Assembly (NCBI RefSeq): GCF_037404875.1
Contig: NZ_JBBELO010000039.1
Span: forward strand, 124,001-188,000
Source of the DNA: Orlajensenia sp037404875
Lineage (GTDB): Bacteria > Actinomycetota > Actinomycetes > Actinomycetales > Microbacteriaceae
DNA length: 64,000 nucleotides
Direction: 5' to 3'
Shown one piece after another: positions 42,133-51,821 of the stretch (positions are counted from its first letter, which is position 1; each line of letters begins with the position of its first letter). The position numbers and the translations under genes were made by a program. Below the pieces are notes generated by a model that saw only the letters and a program-made list of their open reading frames with translations, made no database searches and was not told the origin of the DNA.

Positions 42133-42873
42133 ATGGTGACCACGATCGAGACGCCCGGACGACTGCGTCGCTTCCACGAGAGATTCATCGTGGAGGTACG
42201 CACGGTGCCCGCCTCGAAGCGTCGCAATCTGTACATCATCGCGGCGGTGCTCGCCGTGGTCGGGTTGGCGTGCTTTCTCCTGATCCTCGACTCCGTGCGC
42301 GAGAGCGACGGCCTGTCGGTCATCGACGGCCCTATCCAAGGCTGGCTCGAGGGCATGCGGTCCCCGACGCTGACGGTGATCATGGCCATCGCGGCCACGG
42401 TGTTCGGCCCGATCGCGATGCCTGTCATCGTGCTCGTCACGACAGTGTGGTGGGGCTTCGCAGCGAAGCACGCATGGCGGCCGCTGCTGCTTGCCGGCGG
42501 CATGATTCTCGGCGTGGCCATCGTGCAGATTCTCGCGCCGATCGTCGGTCGAGAGCGGCCCCCCATAACTTCCATGCTCCTCGAGGTCGATCACACGCCG
42601 TCGTTCCCGTCCGGCCACGTGATGGGGGCGACGGACTTCCTGCTCATCACGACGTTCCTGGTCTTCTCCCGCCGACGTAATCCCGTCTCGACGGTGGTGG
42701 CGTTTCTCGTCGCGATCGTCCTGGTCGCACTGACCGCCTCATGCCGCGTCTACCTCGGCTACCACTGGCCGACCGACGTGTTGGGCTCCTTGTCGCTGTC
42801 GCTCGTCGTACTCGGCGGCGTGATCGCCGTCGACACCTGGCGAACGGTGAAAGTCGAGTCCCCGGGCGCCTGA
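42133..42873 (+). CDS. PAP2-family phosphatase (first copy)
   Basis: The 246-residue membrane protein has five or six segments and the PAP2 motifs: VGRERPP (motif 1, K/R-rich variant), SFPSGHVMGAT (motif 2 with the His) and SCRVYLGYHWPTDVLGS (motif 3). It removes phosphates from lipids such as undecaprenyl pyrophosphate or phosphatidic acid. GGAGACAG upstream sets the ATG. The start at 42067 adds residues outside the fold. Confidence 0.87.
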   Translation: MVTTIETPGRLRRFHERFIVEVRTVPASKRRNLYIIAAVLAVVGLACFLLILDSVRESDGLSVIDGPIQGWLEGMRSPTLTVIMAIAATVFGPIAMPVIVLVTTVWWGFAAKHAWRPLLLAGGMILGVAIVQILAPIVGRERPPITSMLLEVDHTPSFPSGHVMGATDFLLITTFLVFSRRRNPVSTVVAFLVAIVLVALTASCRVYLGYHWPTDVLGSLSLSLVVLGGVIAVDTWRTVKVESPGA

Positions 42874-42884
42874 GCACGGACGGG

Positions 42885-43697
42885 TCAGAGCCGGGCGAGG
42901 CGCGCGCGGAAGAACGCGTAAATGCCGTAGAGAATCCATCCCGCGCCGATGACGAGCAGCACCAGCACACCCAGCGGCAGAGTCACCAGAGACTTGAGTG
43001 CACCGTCGAGACCCGTCGTCTTGCTGGGATCGTTCGTGATCGCGGCGACGAGGAACAGCACACCCACGGCGCCGAATGCCACACCGCGGGCCACGTACCC
43101 GACGATGCCGAGAACGCGAACGGCGTGGCCGGCGGACGAAGCCGGCATCCGGATATCCCTTTCGAATCGCCTCGACACGCCCTTGTAGACCATGTAACCG
43201 CCGATGCCGAGCAGCACCAGCCCGATGAGCCCGACGAGGAACACTCCGCCGGGGCTGGCGAGAAGCGTCGCCCCGAGCTGGCTCGTCGACTGCGCCGAAC
43301 TGGTCGTTCCCCCGATCGCGAAGACGGATGCCGTGAAAGCGACCGCCAGGTAGGCGATAGCTTTGCCGATGTTCTGGACGATGTGCACCGACCGTTTGCG
43401 TTTGGTCTCACACGCCCGGTCGAGGAAAGCGCTCAGGATCAGCCAGATGCCGAGCGCGGCGAGGCCGACCGCGGCGGCCCAGAGCAGGAACAGCCCGCCG
43501 GGCATCTGCGCGAGCTGGGCAAGCGCCCCGGACTGGTCGGCCTCCTGTCCGCCGCCTCCCCCGCTCGCCACGGCGATGGCGATGAACCCGATGATGACAT
43601 GCAGCACCCCGCTGGCCACGAATCCGGCCCGAGCGAGCACCTGCATCGCCCTGCTGTTCTTGGCCGTTCGGGCCACCTTCTTCGCCGTGTCAGTCAT
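42885..43697 (-). CDS. DUF1206 membrane protein
   Basis: The 270-residue membrane protein has six hydrophobic segments in three similar pairs (GFVASGVLHVIIGFIAIAVA, KAIAYLAVAFTASVFAIGG, YVARGVAFGAVGVLFLVAAI). This is the DUF1206 family, widespread in actinobacteria and of unknown role. It lies between two PAP2 genes, opposite in direction. Confidence 0.88.
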   Translation of the reverse strand: MTDTAKKVARTAKNSRAMQVLARAGFVASGVLHVIIGFIAIAVASGGGGGQEADQSGALAQLAQMPGGLFLLWAAAVGLAALGIWLILSAFLDRACETKRKRSVHIVQNIGKAIAYLAVAFTASVFAIGGTTSSAQSTSQLGATLLASPGGVFLVGLIGLVLLGIGGYMVYKGVSRRFERDIRMPASSAGHAVRVLGIVGYVARGVAFGAVGVLFLVAAITNDPSKTTGLDGALKSLVTLPLGVLVLLVIGAGWILYGIYAFFRARLARL

Positions 43698-43737
43698 CGC
43701 GCCGAGCTTAGCGGCAGGCGCGCCTTAGGATCGGACG

Positions 43738-44448
43738 ATGGACGAGAAGATCGCGGAGCTCGCATCATCCGACGCTCCTGCGCCGGTTCGCATCGCCCGC
43801 CTCTGGTGGGTCGTGTCGGCGGCAGGCGCCCTTCTCCTCGTCGTCGTGCTGGCCGCGATCATCTTCTACCGCGAGGCGAACAAGCCTTTCGGCTTCGAAG
43901 TCGAGTGGATGGGAGAACTGGTCGAGGCGCGGGCGCCGATCTGGACCATTCCGGCACTCGTCTTCAATTGGATCGGCGGCGGCATCAGTTCCATCGTCAT
44001 CGTGCCGTCGGCCATCATCGCAGGCCTGCTCCTTTGGCGTCGGCCTTGGGCGGCGCTGTACTACGCGTGCGCAGCACTCACCAGTGTGCTCGTGGTGCTC
44101 CTGATAAAGAACGTCGTAGGACGACCCCGGCCGACCGAGATCTTGGTCACTCCCGACTTCGGTTCCTTTCCCTCCGGACACAGTGCCAACGCCGCCCTCA
44201 TTGCCACGACGCTCGGCATCATCTTCGCGCGCACCTGGGTCTGGATCGCCGGCTCGATCTACACCCTTCTGATGATGCTCAGTCGCACCTACCTCGGCGC
44301 ACACTGGATCTCGGACACGATCGGCGGGATGCTCGTCGGGGTGGGCGTCGCCGTCATCCTCTGGGCACCCTTCGCGTTCCGCCTGTACCGTGAACGCCGA
44401 CGACCTCACCCGCTGATCTTCGTGAAGGCCCGCGCCGCCGCCGAGTAA
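43738..44448 (+). CDS. PAP2-family phosphatase (second copy)
   Basis: The 236-residue membrane protein has the PAP2 motifs VGRPRPTE, FPSGHSANA and SRTYLGAHWISDTIGGMLVG. It is a paralogue of the gene at 42133. TAGGAT (43726-43731) ends six bases before the ATG, which suggests a leaderless transcript. It likely dephosphorylates lipid phosphates. Confidence 0.88.
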   Translation: MDEKIAELASSDAPAPVRIARLWWVVSAAGALLLVVVLAAIIFYREANKPFGFEVEWMGELVEARAPIWTIPALVFNWIGGGISSIVIVPSAIIAGLLLWRRPWAALYYACAALTSVLVVLLIKNVVGRPRPTEILVTPDFGSFPSGHSANAALIATTLGIIFARTWVWIAGSIYTLLMMLSRTYLGAHWISDTIGGMLVGVGVAVILWAPFAFRLYRERRRPHPLIFVKARAAAE

Positions 44449-44537
44449 CCCGGGCCCTGTCCCTTCCCGTCGAGGCGGTGGCTACGGCACAATCTCACCC
44501 AGACGCGCCGTGCGCGTTCAGAGGGTGGGAGGGGTCT

Positions 44538-45836
44538 GTGACCGATCTGGCGTCGAGGTTCAGGGACGAGCTGGAGCACCGCATCCGTCCCATGCGCGGT
44601 CGAGACCCGAAGGAGCGCGGGCGCGCACCCACTCCACTCGAGCTTTTGTACGACCTGACGTATGTCGTCGCCTTCGCGGCCGCCGCCGACCAGCTCGCCG
44701 AGCAGTGGGGTCACGGCATCGTCGCGCCGGCGATCGGCGCCTACGTGTTCGCGATCTGGGCGGTGAGCTGGGCATGGCTCAACTACACCTGGTTCGCCTC
44801 CGCGTACGGCAACGACGACGTGCTGCTTCGATTGGCGACGATCGTGCAGATGATCGGCGTGATCGTGCTCACCTACGGTCTGCCTGTCAGCTTCGAATCC
44901 GCAGCTCACGGCGAGAGTCCGAACAATCTGCTCATGGTCATCGGCTACATCATCATGCGCTTGCCGCTCATCGGCCTCTGGGTGCGTGCCTCGATCGAGG
45001 ACCCAGCCCACCGCGACAATGCGATCTCCTACGTGCTCATCATCTCGGTCGCCCAGGTCGGCTGGCTGCTGACCGCGATCCTCCCCATTCCACCTCTCAC
45101 GACGGTGGTCCTGCTCATCCTGCTCGCTGCGGCCGAGATGGTCGCTCCCGTGTTGGCGACGCGCAGATACGGATACTCCCCCTGGAACGCAGGCCACATC
45201 GCCGAGCGATTCGGCCTGCTCACCCTCATCACGATCGGGGAGGTCATCGCCGCGACCACCTCTGCGGTGGGAGCACTCACCCATAAGGCGGGATGGTCGG
45301 TCGAGGCCGTTCTGATCGCGGCATCCGGCCTGCTCATCGCGGCCGCGGTCTGGTGGTCGTACTACCTCGTGCCCTCGCGGATCGTGCTGCAGATTCGTCC
45401 GGAGCGCACGTTCGGGTGGCGCTATGCACACCTGGCGCTGTTCGGCTCGATCGCGGCGATCGGAGCCGGCCTGCATCTGACGACCATCGCCGTCGAACGC
45501 GGTGGCGTCTCACTGCTCGGCATTGCTCTCGCCCTCGCGGTGCCGCTTGCGACGACGATCGTTCTCATCTTCCTGATCTGGAGCGTGTTGTTGCGCTCGT
45601 TCGACCTGAGCCACCTTCCGCTGCTGCTGATCACCCTCGCCCCGCTCGCGGCGGCGGTACTGGCGGGTGCATTCAGCAGACCGGATGAGGGTATCGACCT
45701 GGATGCGCCCGGCACGCTCTCCGCCCTCAGCACCGTGATCCTGTTGGTCGCGGTGGGCGCGGTGATCGAGGTCGTCGGGCACGAACTCGTCGGCTATCGG
45801 CACACCCTCCGTGCCTGGCAGGCCAACGCGGACTAG
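44538..45836 (+). CDS. LtrA (low-temperature requirement A) family membrane protein
   Basis: The 432-residue membrane protein has about 12 segments. It starts TDLASRFRDELEHRIRPMRGRDPKERGRAPTPLELLYDLTYVVAFAAAADQLAE, with the LELLYDLxxVVAF signature of LtrA, and has IAERFGLLTLITIGEVIAA. Function remains poorly defined. GGGAGGGG three bases upstream supports GTG 44538. Confidence 0.88.
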   Translation: MTDLASRFRDELEHRIRPMRGRDPKERGRAPTPLELLYDLTYVVAFAAAADQLAEQWGHGIVAPAIGAYVFAIWAVSWAWLNYTWFASAYGNDDVLLRLATIVQMIGVIVLTYGLPVSFESAAHGESPNNLLMVIGYIIMRLPLIGLWVRASIEDPAHRDNAISYVLIISVAQVGWLLTAILPIPPLTTVVLLILLAAAEMVAPVLATRRYGYSPWNAGHIAERFGLLTLITIGEVIAATTSAVGALTHKAGWSVEAVLIAASGLLIAAAVWWSYYLVPSRIVLQIRPERTFGWRYAHLALFGSIAAIGAGLHLTTIAVERGGVSLLGIALALAVPLATTIVLIFLIWSVLLRSFDLSHLPLLLITLAPLAAAVLAGAFSRPDEGIDLDAPGTLSALSTVILLVAVGAVIEVVGHELVGYRHTLRAWQANAD

Positions 45837-45890
45837 GTGTACTGCTCAGGCGACCTCGACCCCGGTCACCTCGTGGCCGGCGGTCGGTCG

Positions 45891-48800
45891 TCAGGCCGCC
45901 CGACGCCTGCGCCCCAGGACGACGACACAGACGCCCGCCCCGACCAAGAGAAGTGCGAGAGCAGCCAGCGGGTCGACATCCACACCGGTCCGCGCCTGTT
46001 CAGTGGTGGTTCTGGATGCGGGACCTGAGTCAGTGCCCGCCGGAGACGACCCGCTGCCCGGCACCGGCGGAGCCGGCGGAGCCGGCGGAGCGGGCGGCGC
46101 GGGCGGATTCGGCGTGCCCAAGAGAACCCACTCCCCCTCGGTGTCGTTGTTCGTCTCGCTCGCCACGGTGTCGGTGTCGAGCGTCGGGACAATCAGCGGC
46201 TTGGGCCGCTCGATGATGACGTCGGCGAAGCCGTCGCCGTCCAGGTCGCTTGCGCCCGAGGCATCAAGCGGGGCGATGTAGGCGACGTCGCGCAAGACAG
46301 TGTCGGTCTCCACCACCGCAGTGGTCCGGACGGTGACCGTGAGGGTCGGGCCCTCCGTTCCGACCGCGAGGTCGTCCTGGCCGGTGGCCGTCGGGTTGTC
46401 GGCTGCGACCGCGAGGCCGTTCTGAACTGCTGGTGTCGGGTCGCCGAAGGTGTAGCCCTCGCCGGTCATGTCGACCACCTCCACGCCCTCGGGCAGCTCC
46501 AGAGTGACGGTCCAGCCGGCGGGCGCGGTGACCAGGCCGTCGTTGCCCGGCGTGAGCGTCCAGGTGACCAGACCGCCGGTGCTGACCTCTTGGGGCGAGA
46601 TGGTCTCCACGAGCGAGAGGTCCATGCAGTTACGGGGGTAGAGCACCACGGCGGTGTTCTGCACGGCCCGGGCGCCCTCACCGTCGAAAACCGTCGCACC
46701 GTTCAGGATGCCGGTCGCACGACACGGCGAGCCCCAATCGTTGGGGTTGCCGTAGTCGCGGGCATCCATGGCGACGTTGGCGCCCGCCGCATCCGTCGTG
46801 AAGGATGCGGCGGCCGGATCGCTGCCCGTGACGGCGTTGGGGAACGTGAGGAGCGCGGTCGAATCGGCGGGGAAGGTGTTGCCCGTCACCTCGATGGTGT
46901 CGCGCAGAGCGCGGCGCGTCTTGGTCGCGTCGGTGGAACCCGCCAGCACGAACGGTCCTGAGCCTGTGAAGGTGTTGCCGGTCACGGCTACGCCGGACGA
47001 TGAGTAGGAGGTCGTCGCGCCGGTATTGCCGCCGGAGACCGCGATCCAGACGGCCGCGTTCGCGCCGCTGTAGGCGATGGTGTTTCCGCTGATGGTGACG
47101 TCGTGCGCCGGGGCGAGCTTGACGGCGAATTCGACGAGCCCGGTGAAGGTGTTGGCGCTGATCGTGATGTCGCGCGCGCCGGCGATCAGTTCGACTCCGC
47201 CGGGGTTGTCCTGCACAGTGTTGCCCGTGAACACGATTCCTGTGTTGACAGGGATCGTCGCGTTGGTCGTCGCGAGCGAGGTGGACGACATCCCCCGGTT
47301 GAAGCCCGTGATCGTCGAATTCTGGACCGTCAGCGTCTTCGCCCGATACAGGTCCAAGCCCATAGAGCCCGCGGTGCCGTTGCCCACGAAGGTGACATGG
47401 TCGATTACGATTCCGCTGCTGGTGATGCCGTCGAAGCCGTACTGAGCGGACTCGACGTAGCTGTTGGTGATGAGCGCATCGCGCGGAGCCGCGTTCTGGT
47501 TGGCGCGGGAGTAGATGCCGAACTTGGTTCCGGTGAAGCCGGGCACCGTCAGTACCTGCACGCCGTCGATCTTCGCGCCCGTAGACTCGTCGAGGTTAAC
47601 GCCATGGGACTGCGCCCAGTCGCCGATCCCGGGCCGGGCGGCCATGCGGATGACGGTGCCGCTGACGGACACATCCGTCGCCTTCCCGAAGCCGATGCCA
47701 CCCTCGTGCACGGTGATGTCGCCCCCGATGAGCGTCATTCCAACGCCGACGTACACCGTGGGGTTGTAGACACCCCACTTGACGGATCCGGTGACCGTCG
47801 GGTTGACCACGAGCGCGCCGGGCGAGTTGGCCAGGTTGATGGCGCCCGAGGTCGCCGTCGTCCAGGCGCCGTCGATGTTCACCCTGACGTCGCGCATCTC
47901 CACGTTGCTGCTGCGGCCCATGTAGAAGCCATACGTGCGCGCGCTCGTGATCGAGGTGCCGCGGAAGATGAACCGGTCCGCGACGGTGGTCTCAGAGGCC
48001 GTGCGCACGGCGCTGTTGTACCCGCCGATGGTCGTGCCGTTGTCTTCGACGTCGTTGGCCGAAGAAAGCTGGAGGCCGACCGAGTTCGTGTTGATGAGAT
48101 TCACCATGGGCACCGTGCCGGTGTTCGGGTCCAGACCCGTGACGGTGTTGGCGGCGAGTCGTGCCGCCGCCGAGGTGCCGAGGTTGATGCCGGTCGACGC
48201 GATGCTGGAGCTGTTCGTCGTGATGGTCACGTTGCTGATGGTGGGGCGCTGGGCGGCGCCCATCGTGATGCCGGTATTCGTCGCGCTGATGCGGGTGCCG
48301 TTGATGGAGAAGTCGAGTGCCGCCGTCATGGAGATGCCGGTGGCGACATTGGTGATCGAGCCTCCGGTGACGGTCAACCGTGACGCGGCGGCCAACGTCA
48401 GGCCGCTGCCTGCACCGGTGCCGATGAGGTCGACATCCGTGACGGTACCGTCGGTGGAGCCGGACACCGTCAGAGGTGCCGACCCGGTGATTGTGGAGTC
48501 GGTGATGTTCGGACGTGCACCGTTGACGGCGTACAGCCCGTTGCCGGTGGCGGTGATGGTGGTGTTGCTGATCGTGATGCCCTGGGCGGTCGTGGCGGGC
48601 GTTGCGTAGATGCCGTTGGAGACGCCCGTGATGAGGGAGTCGCGAACGACGAGTCCTGGGGCCGACGCCGCGCTGATGCCGTAGGAGGTGCCGGTCGTAC
48701 CCGTGGCGTTCTCGAACACGAGACCCTCTACGGTCACGTTGGCAACTGCGGTGGGCACGCTCACGGCGGCGAGCCCGGCAAGGGAGCTGGGGTTCTCGAC

Positions 48801-49658
48801 GTGCAGGCGGCTGACGACTGCGCCACTCTTGGCCACGGCCACCACGGGGCTCGCGATCGCCTGCACGGTGATGGTGTCGGCGAACGCGAGGCCGCTGCTG
48901 GTGGTGGTCATCGTGAATCTGGCGTACAGGTCCGTCTCCGACGCCGCAGACAGGGTGATGGCTTTCGTGATGGACAGGGTGCTGAGGCTCCACGCGCCGG
49001 GCGTGAGGTAGACGGTTCCGCCGTCGGCGACATCCGTCAGTGCCACCGAGAGCTTGCGCACGGTCGGGTTCGCATCGGTCCAGGCGATGCCGCCAGCGGG
49101 CTCGGGAACGGGGGGGCCGAGTTCCTGGATGCTCATCTCCGTCACGGGAGCGGGCCCGGCTTGCGCGTTGGTGTCTGGCGCCGGTGCACCGGATGCCGTG
49201 CCCTCCGATGCCGACGTCTGCGGTGTCGTGATTTCCGGTGCTGTGGCCTCCGGTGTTGTCCCCTCCCCTGCGGTCTCGTCTGACGCTCTGCCCTCCCCTG
49301 CCGTCCCGTCCGACCCTGTGCCCTCCGCTGCGGTCCCGTCCGCTGCCGGCGTCTCCGGTGGCCCCGTCTCCGGTGCTGGCGTCTTGGGTGTCGGGGTCTC
49401 CGGTGCCGGTGTCTCCGGTGTCGGCGTGGTCGGCTCGCCCGCATCCGTCGTAGGGCTGGCGGCCGCACCAGTGGGCACGGGAGCGGGCTCGTCGCCGGGA
49501 GCGGGCGGCGCGACCTGCGCAGAGGTGACGGCCGCGGACCGGTCGAGAGCCGAGGCACCGGACGCGGCACCAACGCTCACGACGAGAACGGTCGCGGCTG
49601 TGACCGCGACCGCAATGCGGTTCACGTAGGTGCGGAGGGCGATCGCTTTGGTGCTCAT
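45891..49658 (-). CDS. Large secreted right-handed beta-helix protein with sorting-like C-terminus
   Basis: The 1255-residue protein has a signal peptide (NRIAVAVTAATVLVVSVGAASGASA), then about 130 Pro/Thr/Glu/Ala-rich low-complexity residues. Many beta-helix repeats of the SNTTITATGNG and VENPSSLAG kind follow, then a DUF11-like region (TWTLTPGNDGLVTAPAGWTVTLELPEGVEV). A Pro-rich linker with PAP repeats comes next, and a tail ARTGVDVDPLAALALLLVGAGVCVVVLGRRRR. That tail has hydrophobic and basic parts like a sortase signal, but reads QARTG instead of LPXTG or LAXTG. A carbohydrate-binding or adhesin role is likely. AAGG upstream sets the start. Confidence 0.85.
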   Translation of the reverse strand: MSTKAIALRTYVNRIAVAVTAATVLVVSVGAASGASALDRSAAVTSAQVAPPAPGDEPAPVPTGAAASPTTDAGEPTTPTPETPAPETPTPKTPAPETGPPETPAADGTAAEGTGSDGTAGEGRASDETAGEGTTPEATAPEITTPQTSASEGTASGAPAPDTNAQAGPAPVTEMSIQELGPPVPEPAGGIAWTDANPTVRKLSVALTDVADGGTVYLTPGAWSLSTLSITKAITLSAASETDLYARFTMTTTSSGLAFADTITVQAIASPVVAVAKSGAVVSRLHVENPSSLAGLAAVSVPTAVANVTVEGLVFENATGTTGTSYGISAASAPGLVVRDSLITGVSNGIYATPATTAQGITISNTTITATGNGLYAVNGARPNITDSTITGSAPLTVSGSTDGTVTDVDLIGTGAGSGLTLAAASRLTVTGGSITNVATGISMTAALDFSINGTRISATNTGITMGAAQRPTISNVTITTNSSSIASTGINLGTSAAARLAANTVTGLDPNTGTVPMVNLINTNSVGLQLSSANDVEDNGTTIGGYNSAVRTASETTVADRFIFRGTSITSARTYGFYMGRSSNVEMRDVRVNIDGAWTTATSGAINLANSPGALVVNPTVTGSVKWGVYNPTVYVGVGMTLIGGDITVHEGGIGFGKATDVSVSGTVIRMAARPGIGDWAQSHGVNLDESTGAKIDGVQVLTVPGFTGTKFGIYSRANQNAAPRDALITNSYVESAQYGFDGITSSGIVIDHVTFVGNGTAGSMGLDLYRAKTLTVQNSTITGFNRGMSSTSLATTNATIPVNTGIVFTGNTVQDNPGGVELIAGARDITISANTFTGLVEFAVKLAPAHDVTISGNTIAYSGANAAVWIAVSGGNTGATTSYSSSGVAVTGNTFTGSGPFVLAGSTDATKTRRALRDTIEVTGNTFPADSTALLTFPNAVTGSDPAAASFTTDAAGANVAMDARDYGNPNDWGSPCRATGILNGATVFDGEGARAVQNTAVVLYPRNCMDLSLVETISPQEVSTGGLVTWTLTPGNDGLVTAPAGWTVTLELPEGVEVVDMTGEGYTFGDPTPAVQNGLAVAADNPTATGQDDLAVGTEGPTLTVTVRTTAVVETDTVLRDVAYIAPLDASGASDLDGDGFADVIIERPKPLIVPTLDTDTVASETNNDTEGEWVLLGTPNPPAPPAPPAPPAPPVPGSGSSPAGTDSGPASRTTTEQARTGVDVDPLAALALLLVGAGVCVVVLGRRRRAA
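46055..46106. repeat. Short GC-rich tandem repeat coding for PAP units
   Basis: A GCCGGCGGA-like 9-base unit is repeated several times, encoding the Pro/Ala linker (PAPPAPPAPPAPP) before the C-terminal tail of the beta-helix protein. Confidence 0.6.
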
Positions 49659-49925
49659 TGTTCAGCCTTCACACCAAACTAACCGTCTGCCCCACGAGAG
49701 CGCAGCTTTCTCTGAAGTTTCCTCAGATGAAATCCGTGCCGCGGACTCGCAACCCAGCCCGTGCACATGAGCCGAGCGCCCGGGACGCGGTCGGTGCTGA
49801 AGTGCGCCGCGACTTATCCTTGGCGTACGGGACAGCGCAGGTGAGGCGGTGTTTCGCCAGCAGACATGTCGCGATCGCCCAATGGTCAGCGTGCCCCCAA
49901 CTCTTCGGCCCCCACCGCGGACCGT

Positions 49926-50306
49926 TCAGCTCTCGCGTATCAACGTGAGCAGTTGACTTCCCGAGTCGATGACCACGGCGTCTTCGTCGAGTCCGACAGG
50001 AAGCGACGCCAGCATGGCGGAGGAGAACACGCACGCCGGACATCCGATCGGCATGATCGTCCACTCCCCCGCGACGGCCGCCTGAACCAACACGTCCCAG
50101 ATCGCTTCGTCGCCGTCGACGTGCGTGACCATCATCGAGCTGTCGTCGAGCCCATGAATCTCCGCCGAACCGCCGGGATGATCGATGCGCTCCGGGTTAT
50201 CAGCCGACGGACGTAGGTACGGCCCCAGCACGCGCCGCACCTCATCGCCGCCGCCGTATCCAGCGTCGCCGTTCACAAACCGCTGAAAGTGGATGTCGAA
50301 GCTCAT
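49926..50306 (-). CDS. Small hypothetical protein
   Basis: The 126-residue acidic protein starts MSFDIHFQRFVNGDAGYGGGDEVRRVLGPYL and has SAEIHGLDDSSMMVTHVDGDEAIWDVLVQAAVAGEWTIMPIGCPACVF. It resembles small SMI1/immunity-like or unknown proteins, but I do not assign a family. It has a CPAC pair. It is the last gene before the island boundary. Confidence 0.65.
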   Translation of the reverse strand: MSFDIHFQRFVNGDAGYGGGDEVRRVLGPYLRPSADNPERIDHPGGSAEIHGLDDSSMMVTHVDGDEAIWDVLVQAAVAGEWTIMPIGCPACVFSSAMLASLPVGLDEDAVVIDSGSQLLTLIRES

Positions 50307-50417
50307 GCGGAAAGCATCCCAGAGGACCAGGCGCCCGAAGCAACTGGTCGAAGTGATCGATGCGTCAAATTGCTCATCCACTTGGTCGCGAGCATATCAA
50401 CGCCGACACCGGCGAGA

Positions 50418-50450
50418 TAGCCCGAACCCACAATCCGTGGGTTCGGGCTA
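50418..50450. terminator. 14-bp hairpin next to the tRNA 3' copy
   Basis: TAGCCCGAACCCAC (50418-50431), loop AATCC and GTGGGTTCGGGCTA (50437-50450) form a perfect stem followed by TTTT on the plus strand. It lies 23 bases from the 3' end of the tRNA copy, in the place of a tRNA terminator. Confidence 0.75.
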
Positions 50451-50473
50451 TTTTGACGTCCTGAGACATCGCA

Positions 50474-50510
50474 TGGTCGGGCTGACAGGATTTGAACCTG
50501 CGACCCCTTG
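50474..50510 (-). other. tRNA 3'-end copy, attachment site of a genomic island (probably tRNA-Pro)
   Basis: On the minus strand the sequence ends GTTCAAATCCTGTCAGCCCGACCA with a preceding CAAGGGGTCGCAG. This is a complete T-arm, acceptor 3' strand and CCA, but no D-arm, anticodon loop or 5' acceptor follows on the right. It is a truncated copy as left by site-specific integration at a tRNA 3' end. The conserved bases match actinobacterial tRNA-Pro. It marks the left boundary of the element. Confidence 0.75.
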
Positions 50511-51041
50511 TAAGGTTCTAGCCTTAACTGGTTCCTACCGAAAATGTCCGAAAACTCGCGGATTCCCTTGTGTTTACAGGGAACCAAGCGGTTCGCTGCC
50601 TCCGATTGTACCCGGTCGATCGGGGTCTCTCACGGGTCAATCTGATGGGTAAATGATGGGATCACCGGCCGCGTCGTCGCCTCGAGAACCGGCACTAGCC
50701 GACGCCAGGCTGGGTGGTAAGACGATCCTTGAGTGCGAAAGTTCACTTTGTACCTGATTTGGGGGCGGCCTCCGACAGCGGCCCCGATTGCGGCGACTCT
50801 AGAGGGTCGCGCGGAAGTCGGTCATGGCGCCGACGAACTCCTGAACACGACCAAGTCACTTCGCGCCACCCGGCAGGTGAGAGGGTGGACCAAAGTGAGA
50901 TGCCCCCATTCTGGGGTCGGAGCGCCGCGCGGACTCAACTACTAGTAGATGGAAGGATTGGCCTGGCGGCACCCCTTCCGGAACAGTCGCAAGGAGCGAG
51001 CGCACATTCTCGCGAACAACGACATGATGAGGGGGTACTCG
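50511..51041. other. Non-coding boundary and promoter region of the island
   Basis: No convincing gene. It contains GGTTCC/GGAACC inverted repeats close to the attachment site (about 50530-50595), and two AAGT-N-ACTT palindromes at 50738-50749 and 50853-50861. A hairpin CCCCA-TTC-TGGGG lies at 50904-50916. The last three could control the ABC three-component operon. A 70-codon frame at 50733-50945 has no ribosome site and poor composition. Confidence 0.5.
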
Positions 51042-51821
51042 ATGCCGAGGAACTACTCACCGCTGACGCTGAAACAGTTGTTTCTAACCTCGGGTCACTT
51101 CTGCGCCTTCCCGGGATGCACTCTCGCCATCGTCGAGTTCACGGAGGAAGGCCCGGTCATTCTCGGGTTCATTGCCCATATTGAAGGCTCATCGAACGAC
51201 GGGCCGCGACCCAACCCTGGCCTATCGGCGACAGAGCGTGACGGGTACGCGAACTTGCTCGTACTCTGTGGCCACCATCACACCTTGGTGGACAAGATCG
51301 ACTCGGCCTACTCCGTTGCGGTTCTCCGAGAATGGAAACGTGCAGCAGAGCAATCAACAGCGGAGAAGCTATCGATCGGTGCTGCCTCCATCTCGTTTGC
51401 AGAGCTTCAAGTTGTGTGCAACGCGTTTGCTGACGGCGACGTCGGGCTTGCCTCTACGCCCATGGTCGCTATTCCCCCGCAAGACAAGATGGATACCAAC
51501 TCACTTACCGATGCGACCAAGCCGACGATGAACGTAGGGCTCTCACAAGCGCCCCAGGCAGCTGAGTACATTCGCCGACAGGCTCAGATCTCCTCGCGAT
51601 TCCCGGAGCGACTTCGTGCCGGCTTCGTAGGTGAGTATGACCGGCTCCGGGTCGCGGGCCTGGCCGGAGATTCATTGTTCTTCGCCCTCATCGACTTCGG
51701 GGCAAACAGTGCTTCAACGCCACAGACCGACATGGCGCGGCTCTTCGTCATCAGGGCAGCGGCTGCCGCCGTCCTCTGCCACTTGTTTGAGATCTGCGAC
51801 GTTTTTGAGGCACCGGCGTGA
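51042..51821 (+). CDS. HNH-containing effector of an ABC three-component (ABC-3C) system
   Basis: The 259-residue protein starts MPRNYSPLTLKQLFLTSGHFCAFPGC. Cys21 and Cys26, then His46 and CGHHH at 76-80 suggest an HNH-type nuclease with a zinc site, as in conflict-system nucleases. The C-terminal half (about 150-259) has the helical region expected of an ABC-3C C-terminal domain. GAGGGGG six bases upstream sets the start. Its TGA overlaps the GTG of the next gene. Nuclease assignment is inference from motifs. Confidence 0.75.
   Translation: MPRNYSPLTLKQLFLTSGHFCAFPGCTLAIVEFTEEGPVILGFIAHIEGSSNDGPRPNPGLSATERDGYANLLVLCGHHHTLVDKIDSAYSVAVLREWKRAAEQSTAEKLSIGAASISFAELQVVCNAFADGDVGLASTPMVAIPPQDKMDTNSLTDATKPTMNVGLSQAPQAAEYIRRQAQISSRFPERLRAGFVGEYDRLRVAGLAGDSLFFALIDFGANSASTPQTDMARLFVIRAAAAAVLCHLFEICDVFEAPA

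Noticed and set aside
50490..50530. Reading the boundary as an intact tRNA with a CTTACAA (Val-type) anticodon loop
   Set aside because: The bases flanking the supposed loop do not form an anticodon stem, and no D-arm or 5' acceptor follows.
50733..50945. 70-codon frame ahead of the ABC-3C operon
   Set aside because: No ribosome site, odd composition and overlap with palindromes; more likely non-coding control DNA.
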